Assembly: GCF_962719845.1 (NCBI RefSeq)
Contig: NZ_CAUIYF010000004.1
Coordinates: 62,001 to 126,000, forward strand
DNA length: 64,000 nt
Direction of reading: 5' to 3'
Source of the DNA: Neisseria uirgultaei
GTDB taxonomy: Bacteria; Pseudomonadota; Gammaproteobacteria; Burkholderiales; Neisseriaceae
Under the pieces are notes generated by a model. That model did not search any database. It was not told the origin of the DNA and was given only the letters and a program-made list of their open reading frames with translations. Positions 1-6,569 of this stretch are shown here, in pieces. Numbering within the stretch: position 1 is the stretch's first letter; every line of letters begins with the position of its first letter. The position numbers were made by a program, and so were the translations under genes.

Positions 1-1038
1 CAAAGGTTCGTCCACGCCCGCCTTTCCGACAACGAGCAGGCGGCTGTAAGGCGTGTTTTGCAGTTGGGCATACTGTTCTTCGCGGCTTTGGGAAATGTCC
101 AGCCGTTCGATGTCGCGGCGTGGGATCATCACCCCCATAATCGGGCGTTCGGCAAGCGTCAGCACGCTGCGTATCATCGATTTTTCGTTTTCTTCAAAAT
201 GCGCGTCGTCCTCGGATTCGCCGCCCGCGTCGGCAAGCACGCTTTCGCGTATGCCCATCATGCCCAAGACGTTTTCGGCGGTGCGCTTGCGCCACGAGCT
301 GCCGATATAGTCGTTTTTGCGGCTGTTGCGCTGCGAAATCTGGTTAAACAGCTCGATTAAAATCGAGAAGCCGATGGCGGCGTAGAGATAGCCTTTGGGA
401 ATGTGGAAATGGAAGGCTTCGGCAATCAGGCTGAAACCGATCATCAACAAAAAACCAAGGCAGAGCATCACGACGGTGGGATGCCTGTCCACAAATTCGG
501 TCAAGAGTTTGCTGGCGGAAATCATGACCGCCATCGCGACGACGACCGCGCCCATCGCCACGACGATGTGATCGACCATCGCCACGGCGGTGATGACCGA
601 ATCGATGGAAAACACGGCATCCAGTATTAGGATTTGCGCGACCACGCCCCAAAACGGCACGTGTTTTTTCTGGCTGTCGGCAACGGCAAACCGGTTGTGC
701 CCTTCGAGGCGTTCGTGCAGTTCGGTAGTGGCTTTGTAAAGCAGGAAAATACCGCCGGCGAGCATAATCATGTCCTTGCCGGAAACGGCGAGGCCGCCGA
801 TTTGGAACAGCGGTTCGGTCAGCGTGATGATGTGCGCCATAAAAGCAAGCATAATGATGCGGATGACGACTGCCAGCCCCAGCCCGGTAATCCGTGCGCG
901 GTCGCGCCGTGCGGGCTGGACCTTGTTTGCCAAAATCGCCACAAAGACAAGGTTGTCTATCCCCAATACGACTTCCAACACCAAAAGCGTGGCAAAACCT
1001 ATCCAGGTATGCGGTTCTGCCAACCAACTGAAATCCAT
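1..1038 (-). CDS. TerC-family integral membrane protein with C-terminal CBS region (3' end cut by window edge)
   Basis: The frame starts at the ATG at 1038 (MDFSWLAEPHTWIGF) and stays open to base 1, so the C-terminus is missing. The N-terminal part is a polytopic membrane domain with the TerC hallmark acidic motifs GIDN (about residues 26-29) and FSIDS in a later helix, which in this family line a metal or metalloid transport site. After a linker comes a segment (MIPRRDIERLD... then YSRLLVVGKAG) typical of the paired CBS domains of YegH/YoaE-type proteins, which bind adenosyl ligands. A role in metal ion homeostasis is family knowledge; the substrate cannot be read from the sequence. A DUS hairpin lies just upstream. 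Confidence 0.85.
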   Translation of the reverse strand, partial: MDFSWLAEPHTWIGFATLLVLEVVLGIDNLVFVAILANKVQPARRDRARITGLGLAVVIRIIMLAFMAHIITLTEPLFQIGGLAVSGKDMIMLAGGIFLLYKATTELHERLEGHNRFAVADSQKKHVPFWGVVAQILILDAVFSIDSVITAVAMVDHIVVAMGAVVVAMAVMISASKLLTEFVDRHPTVVMLCLGFLLMIGFSLIAEAFHFHIPKGYLYAAIGFSILIELFNQISQRNSRKNDYIGSSWRKRTAENVLGMMGIRESVLADAGGESEDDAHFEENEKSMIRSVLTLAERPIMGVMIPRRDIERLDISQSREEQYAQLQNTPYSRLLVVGKAGVDEPL

Positions 1039-1108
1039 GATTTTCGTATTCCTCGACGGTACGGCGGCAAGGCCGCCGTTGTGTTTGCAATGTCCGGCAT
1101 ATTTAGGG

Positions 1109-1139
1109 ATGCCGTCTGAACGCCGGTTTCAGACGGCAT
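1109..1139. terminator. inverted DUS pair, likely terminator
   Basis: ATGCCGTCTGAA and its inverse flank a short loop, between the TerC-family gene and the tfpZ-like gene. On the minus strand it follows the stop of the tfpZ-like gene at 1145, so it most likely ends that transcript as well as serving as an uptake signal. Confidence 0.8.
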
Positions 1140-1144
1140 TGGGC

Positions 1145-1930
1145 TCAATCGGCGATAAAGCCGTCTATCGGCGCGTAGCCCCGTGCATTTCCCTGCGCGT
1201 CCAGCACCACGATCCAATCTTTCTGCCTGCTGCCGGTAAAGGGCAGGAAATACCAGTCTTTATCTTCGGAAATATCTGCCTGCTTCAAAATATCGGCAAC
1301 GGTGATTTTTCTCGCATCTGCCAATTTTTTCAGCGGCTTCATCGCCTTACGGATTTTCTCCGCCTCTTGACGGGAATACGGCAGCCACCGGTCCGGGCGC
1401 ATACTCGGCTCTATGCCCTGCATAGACAAATCCAAGGTTTTGTTTTGTTCGTCCGCCGTATCCGGCTCTTTCAGCCCGACGCGGCGGATGCCGAACCACG
1501 ACAGGCTTTGCAGCCCTTCCGGCGCTTTGTACAAATCTTCAACCGCCACTTCGGCGGCGGTTACAATATTAATCCTGTCTTTTTCAAACGCCTCTATCAC
1601 GGGGCGCGCCAAAGAAACGCTGTGCAGACCGTATGCCAATGCGGCAAGCTGAATCGCGCCGGTCAGGGAAAAATCCACGATCCGCGCCCTGCTTGTCTTT
1701 TTCGGACTGGACAATATCAGCGTCAGCAGCGGGCCGCACACGATGTCCACTGCCACCACCAGCTGATAAAGCGACAGACCGCCCGTCAGCTCGGCATAAG
1801 GATAAGGATACCAAACCTTAAAAACCAGCAATGCCGCCAGTCCTGCAACCGATAGGCTGATTAAGAGGTGCCAGCCCGCACTTTTCAAGGCAAAACGCCA
1901 TCTCGATGCTGTTTTTCCGTTTTCCATCAT
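1145..1930 (-). CDS. TfpX/TfpZ-type type IV pilin accessory protein
   Basis: A 261-residue inner membrane protein. The N-terminal third holds about three hydrophobic helices (roughly residues 18-40, 50-72, 82-102), and the rest is a charged domain with a conserved late segment (WYFLPFTGSRQKDW). This arrangement matches the TfpX/TfpZ (FimB-like) accessory family that sits with type IV pilins and is thought to help pilin folding or assembly. The assignment rests on recognised sequence character, not on a catalytic motif. Two ATG codons in tandem (1930, 1927) could start it; neither has a strong ribosome binding site. No pilin gene is adjacent here. Confidence 0.7.
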   Translation of the reverse strand: MMENGKTASRWRFALKSAGWHLLISLSVAGLAALLVFKVWYPYPYAELTGGLSLYQLVVAVDIVCGPLLTLILSSPKKTSRARIVDFSLTGAIQLAALAYGLHSVSLARPVIEAFEKDRINIVTAAEVAVEDLYKAPEGLQSLSWFGIRRVGLKEPDTADEQNKTLDLSMQGIEPSMRPDRWLPYSRQEAEKIRKAMKPLKKLADARKITVADILKQADISEDKDWYFLPFTGSRQKDWIVVLDAQGNARGYAPIDGFIAD

Positions 1931-2003
1931 ATCTTAATTCAAATCAAAACTAACCGTAAAAACAGGGCGCATTGTACAACAGATAGAGACTGCTTAAAAT
2001 GCG

Positions 2004-2036
2004 GCACCGTCTGAAACCCTGCTGTTCAGACGGCAT
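2004..2036 (-). terminator. imperfect inverted DUS pair after gabD
   Basis: A DUS with one substitution (CACCGTCTGAA) pairs with TTCAGACGG four bases beyond the gabD stop codon, a usual position for a Neisseria transcription terminator. Confidence 0.75.
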
Positions 2037-2039
2037 ATC

Positions 2040-3473
2040 TTACCCGACATCAATACACAAATATTTCAATTCCAGATATTCGTCCGCACCGTATTTGCTG
2101 CCTTCACGTCCCAAACCGCTGCGTTTCACGCCGCCGAACGGTGCCGCTTCATTGCTGATTAAGCCCGTATTGATGCCGACCATGCCATATTCCAAGGCTT
2201 CGCCGACGCGCCACTGGCGTGCGGTGTCGGCGGTAAAAAGGTAGGCCGCCAAACCGTATTCCGTATTGTTCGCAGCCTCAATGACTTCGGCTTCGGTTTC
2301 AAAACGGAATACCGGACACAAAGGTCCGAAGGTTTCCTCGCGAGCTACCGCCATTTGCGCCGTTACGCCGCTTAAGACGGTCGGTTCGAAAAACGTTCCG
2401 CCCAACGCGCTGCGTTTGCCGCCGGTCAGGCAGACCGCACCTTTGGAGAGCGCGTCGGCGATGTGCTGCTCGACTTTTTCCACCGCTCTTTCCTCAATCA
2501 GCGGCCCTTGGTTTACGCCATCTTCCAAGCCGTTACCCAATTTGAGCGCGGCTGCCTTTTCACTCAATTTGCGGCAAAATTCGTCGTAAATGCCGGATTG
2601 GGCGTAAACGCGGTTGGTGCAGACGCAGGTCTGACCGCTGTTGCGGAACTTGCTGGTGAGCGCGCCTTCGACAGCTTTGTCCAAATCGGCATCGTCAAAC
2701 ACGATAAACGGCGCGTTGCCGCCCAGTTCCAAACTGAGTTTTTTAATGTCCGCCGCGCTGTCGGCAAAAATTTTCGCGCCGACTTCGGTCGAACCGGTGA
2801 AGCTGATTTTGCGGATAATCGGATTCGTGGCAAATTCACGGCCGATTTCCGAAGCGCGGCCGCTGACAACGGGCAACAAATCCTGCGGTACGCCCGCTTC
2901 GTAAGCCAAGACAGCCAACGCATACGCACTCAAAGGCGTGAGCGATGCAGGCTTGACAATCATCGCGCAGCCCACCGCCAAAGCAGGCGCGGCCTTGCGC
3001 GCAATCATCGCGGATGGGAAGTTCCACGGCGTAATCGCAGCGGTAACGCCGATTGGCTGTTTCAACACGACCAGTTTTTGCGATGCTTTCACGCTTGTCA
3101 GCACATCGCCGTCAATCCGCCTCGCCTCTTCGGCAAACCAGCGCACAAACGAAGCTGCATAATCAATCTCGCCGCGCGCCTCGGTCAGGCTTTTGCCCTG
3201 CTCCATCGTCATCAGACGCGCCAATGCTTCTTTGTTTTCTTTAATCTGAAAATACCAACGCCACAACACATCGGCCCGCTCCAACGCAGTTTTTGCCGCC
3301 CATAATTTTTGTGCTGCTTCCGCCTTTTGAATCAGGTTTTTCAGCTTGTCCGAATCCGTCTTGCGGACAAACGCCAAAGTCTCGCCCGTTGCTGGATTAT
3401 CGACTTTGATGCCGTCTGAAATTGGAGAAAGGGAAATATCGGGATGCTTGATTAATTGGGAATATTCGTTCAT
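2040..3473 (-). CDS. gabD: succinate-semialdehyde dehydrogenase (NADP+)
   Basis: A 477-residue cytosolic aldehyde dehydrogenase. The ALDH catalytic pair is visible: the general-base Glu249 in LELGGNAP and the nucleophile Cys283 in GQTCVC, where the second Cys two residues on is typical of GabD. The cofactor motif TPWNFP (149-154) and FTGSTEVG (225-232) are also present. It oxidises succinate semialdehyde to succinate, feeding the TCA cycle. An upstream in-frame ATG at 3509 exists, but the ATG at 3473 has CGGAGGACACGAAATG and gives the usual family length. No gabT or gabP is next to it, so the source of its substrate is not explained by context. Confidence 0.9.
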   Translation of the reverse strand: MNEYSQLIKHPDISLSPISDGIKVDNPATGETLAFVRKTDSDKLKNLIQKAEAAQKLWAAKTALERADVLWRWYFQIKENKEALARLMTMEQGKSLTEARGEIDYAASFVRWFAEEARRIDGDVLTSVKASQKLVVLKQPIGVTAAITPWNFPSAMIARKAAPALAVGCAMIVKPASLTPLSAYALAVLAYEAGVPQDLLPVVSGRASEIGREFATNPIIRKISFTGSTEVGAKIFADSAADIKKLSLELGGNAPFIVFDDADLDKAVEGALTSKFRNSGQTCVCTNRVYAQSGIYDEFCRKLSEKAAALKLGNGLEDGVNQGPLIEERAVEKVEQHIADALSKGAVCLTGGKRSALGGTFFEPTVLSGVTAQMAVAREETFGPLCPVFRFETEAEVIEAANNTEYGLAAYLFTADTARQWRVGEALEYGMVGINTGLISNEAAPFGGVKRSGLGREGSKYGADEYLELKYLCIDVG

Positions 3474-3665
3474 TTCGTGTCCTCCGGTATGCGGGATAAC
3501 CGCTTTCAAATGCCGTCAATCTCACGGACATTATCATCTTCATATTCCAAAACTGCAAACCCTTCCGATGCCGTCTGAAGCATCCGATCGGGGCAGCGCA
3601 ACATTCGGGCGGTGTTTGAATATGGCGCGGGCGCAATCCCTGTCGTTTAAGAAAAATACTTTTTA

Positions 3666-3772
3666 TATAGTGGATTAAATTTAAATCAGGACAAGGCGAC
3701 GAAGCCGCAGACAGTACAAATAGTACGGCAAGGCGAGGCAACGCCGTACTGGTTTAAATTTAATCCGCTATA
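3666..3772. repeat. Correia element (CREE), short 107-bp form
   Basis: The element begins TATAGTGGATTAAATTT and ends with the near-inverse (AAATTTAATCCGCTATA), bounded by TA. Length and core (GACAAGGCGACGAAGCCG) match the internally deleted Correia form lacking the IHF site. The right terminus has one change (CCGCTATA instead of CCACTATA). It separates gabD from the immunity-type gene at 3912. Such termini are known to form promoters and RNase III-processed hairpins. Confidence 0.95.
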
Positions 3773-3911
3773 CAATGGTAATCTTTAGAAAGAAAAGTAA
3801 TGCAGCCCTTTGATGGGGTGCAATATATAAGGAGCAAAGATTGCAGTTGCAACGTGTGGTAGAATATGGCAAAAATTGAAACATTACAGTCAAAATTACG
3901 GAGATTAAATA

Positions 3912-4403
3912 ATGATTTTTAAACAGGATCAAAATTATTGGGCAGTTTTTTATGCGAATGAAGAAGCTCTGATTGTTCAAACATATTCAGGTTTGGGGTT
4001 AACGGCAATAGACCACCTATATCCCCCCCATATCCTGCCATTGGATACCGACAATGAAACTTTAGGCATGACGGTCTTACAAGCATTGGCGAACAGCAGG
4101 ACGTTAGACAACGAAGCTGAACGTATTGATTTTTTAAAACAGGAAAATCTTAAACCACGCTATGAGGATTGGGTTGCCAAGCTATGCGGGAACTTGGGCT
4201 ATAAAACCAAACGCGCCCTATTTAAAAACATGATGAACGTGGATATTCGGCTGCACAACGGCTGCCTGAAAATCAGCCCGAGCCGCCATGTCAAGCTGGA
4301 AGCGTGGGATGCCATTGATGCAGACGATGTAATTTTATCATTGGATAACAGTCCTGAAGAAATCGGAACAGGTTTAAGGTTAGCATTGAGCCGCTGCCGA
4401 TAA
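3912..4403 (+). CDS. CDI-type immunity protein, CdiI/DUF1436 family (orphan)
   Basis: A 163-residue soluble protein with ACGGAGATTAAATAATG at its start. It shows the pattern I associate with the DUF1436/CdiI immunity family: YSGLGL near residue 25, the LG...VLQALANSR helix, GYKTKRALFKNM near 95-106, ISPSRHVKLEAW near 118-130 and a C-terminal SPEEIG..LRLALSRC. Family members neutralise the toxic C-terminal domain of contact-dependent inhibition exoproteins. No toxin gene is adjacent, but about 0.9 kb downstream is a scrap of a TpsA/CdiA-type protein. It is therefore probably a stranded immunity gene from a decayed CDI cassette. A Correia element lies directly upstream. Confidence 0.75.
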   Translation: MIFKQDQNYWAVFYANEEALIVQTYSGLGLTAIDHLYPPHILPLDTDNETLGMTVLQALANSRTLDNEAERIDFLKQENLKPRYEDWVAKLCGNLGYKTKRALFKNMMNVDIRLHNGCLKISPSRHVKLEAWDAIDADDVILSLDNSPEEIGTGLRLALSRCR

Positions 4404-4416
4404 TATTTGGCAAAAG

Positions 4417-4452
4417 GCCGTCTGAAAGCCGGAAAAATGTTTCAGACGATCT
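4417..4452 (+). terminator. imperfect DUS hairpin with T tract
   Basis: GGCCGTCTGAAA pairs with TTTCAGACGATC followed by six T residues, just after the CdiI-family gene. The inverse arm carries a substitution, so only one arm is a full uptake sequence. Confidence 0.8.
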
Positions 4453-4560
4453 TTTTTATCACACTCAAAGCCCGCGTGCGTACCGCGCACACCTTACCTG
4501 CACAGGTTTAATGCGGGCTACGACTTGCTGAAGATAAAGTTATTAAGGAATTTGGCAAAT

Positions 4561-5193
4561 ATGGAAAAGATTGAGAAATTTAAATCTGAATTATTAAATG
4601 CTATCTTTCAATATACTCAATGCATATCTATTTTTGTCTATAAGAAAAATATATATTATTTGATTGATTGTAAGGAAAATTTCATATTAAACATGAAATT
4701 AGACTTAGATTTAGATTTTAAAAACGGTAATATTACGTTAGAACAATATCAGGATGAAATGAATAGTTATTATTACCGAAACGGCATCTGGCAGTTAACT
4801 AAGGACAATTTTGAAAGCTATCTTCAATCAGATTCAGTCATTGAATTAAAAAAGGATGAATTGAAGAAACTGATGTTTCAGGGATTTACTTCTGCTGAAG
4901 CGGTAAGGTTATATTCCGTTGTCGAGAACAAGCTGTCGTACAATGATCCTATCTCAGACTCTGGACAGCAAAGTGATTTCTTAAAAATCAATCAGATTTC
5001 CTCGAGGCTGCCTTTATTCTATGTCAATTTTGACACTGAAGTGTACTTACATATGGATTGGGACAGATGTCATGAAGATTATGTCTATGATGGCTGGTTT
5101 TCAAAAGCGATGGATTTTGGGTATTTAATACCGGACGAATTCTGTTACTGGAAAATTGAAGGACGAGATTATTGGAAATTTATACAATTATAA
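4561..5193 (+). CDS. hypothetical protein, AT-rich; possible immunity gene
   Basis: A 210-residue soluble protein that I do not recognise. It is rich in Lys, Asn, Tyr and Asp, and its codons are far more AT-rich than the Neisseria core genes, a sign of horizontal transfer. The middle carries an amphipathic stretch (ELKKDELKKLMFQGFTSAEAV), and the C-terminal half is rich in Trp and Tyr (HMDWDRCHEDYVYDGW). The ATG at 4561 has AAGGA 12 bases upstream; a TTG at 4525 is an alternative. It lies between a CdiI-family immunity gene and a TpsA/CdiA fragment, so a second immunity gene is a reasonable guess, but only from context. Confidence 0.6.
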   Translation: MEKIEKFKSELLNAIFQYTQCISIFVYKKNIYYLIDCKENFILNMKLDLDLDFKNGNITLEQYQDEMNSYYYRNGIWQLTKDNFESYLQSDSVIELKKDELKKLMFQGFTSAEAVRLYSVVENKLSYNDPISDSGQQSDFLKINQISSRLPLFYVNFDTEVYLHMDWDRCHEDYVYDGWFSKAMDFGYLIPDEFCYWKIEGRDYWKFIQL

Positions 5194-5225
5194 ATATAAG
5201 CAAGCCATAGCTTGTATGAATTCAA

Positions 5226-5266
5226 AAGGCCGTCTGAAAGCTGGTAAACCCTTTCAGACGGCCTTT
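5226..5266. terminator. inverted DUS pair, terminator
   Basis: AAAGGCCGTCTGAAAG and CTTTCAGACGGCCTTT form a 16-bp perfect stem with a short loop, 30 bases after the unknown gene ending at 5193. Confidence 0.9.
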
Positions 5267-5298
5267 ACTTTCCTGTAAAACAACACTCAGGCCGTCTG

Positions 5299-5499
5299 AA
5301 AAACAGCTCCGACAAAGACGCGGTTGCCAAAGAGATCGACCTGCAAAGGGAAGTAACGCAGGCGTTCGGCAAAAACGCCGCCCAAGCCGCAGCGGCCGTT
5401 GCCGACAAACTCGGCAATACCCGAAGTTACAGACGGTATCAGGAAGCCCGAACCCTGCCAGAGGCCGAACTGCAAAACAAAACCGACATAAAAAACCGC
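5299..5499 (+). pseudogene. remnant of a TpsA/CdiA-type haemagglutinin exoprotein
   Basis: Directly after a DUS, the plus frame reads NSSDKDAVAKEIDLQREV, then TQAFGKNAAQAAAAVADKLG and YQEARTLPEAELQ. I associate this stretch with the region before the variable toxic tip of neisserial two-partner (FhaB/CdiA-like) exoproteins. There is no start: the DUS stop TGA at 5296 is in frame. The similarity fades near 5480, after which the same strand is only antisense to sliC. This is a roughly 65-codon scrap of a large gene, left with one or two stranded immunity genes upstream. Confidence 0.65.
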
Positions 5500-5538
5500 C
5501 CGAAAAATCCGGACAGCGATTCAAACAGGCTGCCCCGT

Positions 5539-5919
5539 TTAACGGGCGCGGCAGGAAGTTTCGACCGAATTGCCGTAGGCATCGGTAAAGCCGAAAAAGG
5601 CTTCGCCACCTTTCTGATGCCACTCGGTTCCGCTTCCGAACAAACCGTGTTCGGCGGTATAGCGTTCGCCGGATGCGGCAACGTCGGAAGAAAGGACGGC
5701 ACGCCTGCCGTCCAGCCGCAACGCGATTTTGCCGCCGTCCAAATGGCGGACGCGCACAGACAAACCGTTCTCGCAGGAAAACGCCCGAACACCAGCCGGA
5801 CCGGCTTGGTTTTGAACGGGCGGCATATGCCCGCGTCCGCCGCCATCATACGCCTCCGGCACGGCACAGGCCGCCAAGGACAAAACCGGTACGGTCAGCG
5901 CGAAAAACCTGATATTCAT
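5539..5919 (-). CDS. sliC: surface-exposed c-type lysozyme inhibitor lipoprotein SliC (MliC fold)
   Basis: A 126-residue lipoprotein with lipobox LSLAAC, the lipidated Cys at position 18. The mature part has the MliC features: FSCENGLSVRVRHLDGGKI, an ALRLDGRRAVL strand and a terminal Cys for the fold's disulfide (ETSCRAR). It closely resembles the gonococcal SliC that I remember as a surface inhibitor of human lysozyme. It should sit in the outer membrane and protect peptidoglycan on mucosal surfaces. It is a lone gene on the minus strand; a REP2-like repeat lies immediately 5' of it in the opposite orientation. Codon use is ordinary for the genome. Confidence 0.85.
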   Translation of the reverse strand: MNIRFFALTVPVLSLAACAVPEAYDGGGRGHMPPVQNQAGPAGVRAFSCENGLSVRVRHLDGGKIALRLDGRRAVLSSDVAASGERYTAEHGLFGSGTEWHQKGGEAFFGFTDAYGNSVETSCRAR

Positions 5920-5944
5920 AAAAGCTCCCCAATAAAAAGAAAAT

Positions 5945-6079
5945 ATGTTTCAACACACAGGACGACACATAAAGCACCGCCCTATGTGCCGTCCTGATTT
6001 GGAAGGGGTTGCGCCCCCAAATAAAGTCTGATCCTGCCGCCCTAAAGGGCGGAGGTTCAACCGAAAAGGAAACACGATG
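5945..6079 (+). repeat. REP2-like leader repeat, copy 1 (solo, no gene attached)
   Basis: About 132 bp closely similar to the copies ending at 6569 and 20451. It contains a stem near its 5' end (GGACGACACATA with a near-inverse), a GC-rich stem (CCGCCCTAAAGGGCGG) and the ribosome binding segment AAAAGGAAACACGATG. Here the ATG is followed by AAT TGA, so no protein is made. It also carries a 29-codon ORF starting ATGTTTCAACACACAGG. I recall REP2 elements of N. meningitidis as upstream repeats supplying expression signals to contact-regulated genes; the identification is from memory. Confidence 0.75.
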
Positions 6080-6434
6080 AATTGATAATCCGGATTGCGT
6101 GCCCCTTCTTTACCCGTCTTCCGGCACCGCCTTTTGCCTGACGATGCCGTCTGAACCTGCCTGCCCGCCCGAAGGAATGTAAATTTTTTCCAAATTCCAA
6201 GTAAAAACCGCTATCAGTGTGCTAATTTGCGTTAAAATCATATTCGGCGTTTAACGTTTTGTGCGCCCACATCCCTGCACTGTTTGATACGGGCATAAGG
6301 CACAAATCCCGACAAGCGCACTGTTTCATACTTCGTCAATCATTCAGACTCCGGTTTGTGCCCGTGCCGGCGGGCGGTCGGCCGTTTCCCGCCGTTCAGG
6401 CATATTCCGACAGTGTGAGATAAGGATTTATTCG
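6080..6434. other. 355-bp intergenic stretch before the cstA leader
   Basis: No credible ORF. It holds one isolated DUS (6144-6153) and an AT-rich segment around 6180-6245 with TTGCGTTAAAATCAT, a possible promoter area (-10-like TAAAAT) for cstA, though no convincing -35 is visible. The segment 6290-6400 is GC-rich and unremarkable. Confidence 0.5.
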
Positions 6435-6569
6435 ATGTTTCAACACACAGGACGACACATAAAGCACCGCCCTATGTGTTGCCCTGATTTGGAAGGGGTT
6501 GCGCCCCTCCCAAATAAAGTCTAATTCTACCGCCCTAAGGGGCGGGGTTTCAACCGAAAAGGAAATACG
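6435..6569 (+). repeat. REP2-like leader repeat, copy 2 (supplies the cstA ribosome binding site)
   Basis: A 135-bp copy of the leader repeat; its final bases AAAAGGAAATACG run directly into the ATG of cstA at 6570. The internal short ORF begins at 6435, preceded by AAGGA, and differs from copy 1 by an in-frame 3-base insertion. cstA translation therefore starts from a signal contributed by a dispersed repeat. Confidence 0.8.

Noticed and set aside
344..1090. A 248-codon minus frame at the left edge
   Set aside because: It is a shadow; the frame starting at 1038 gives clear TerC-family sequence and runs off the edge.
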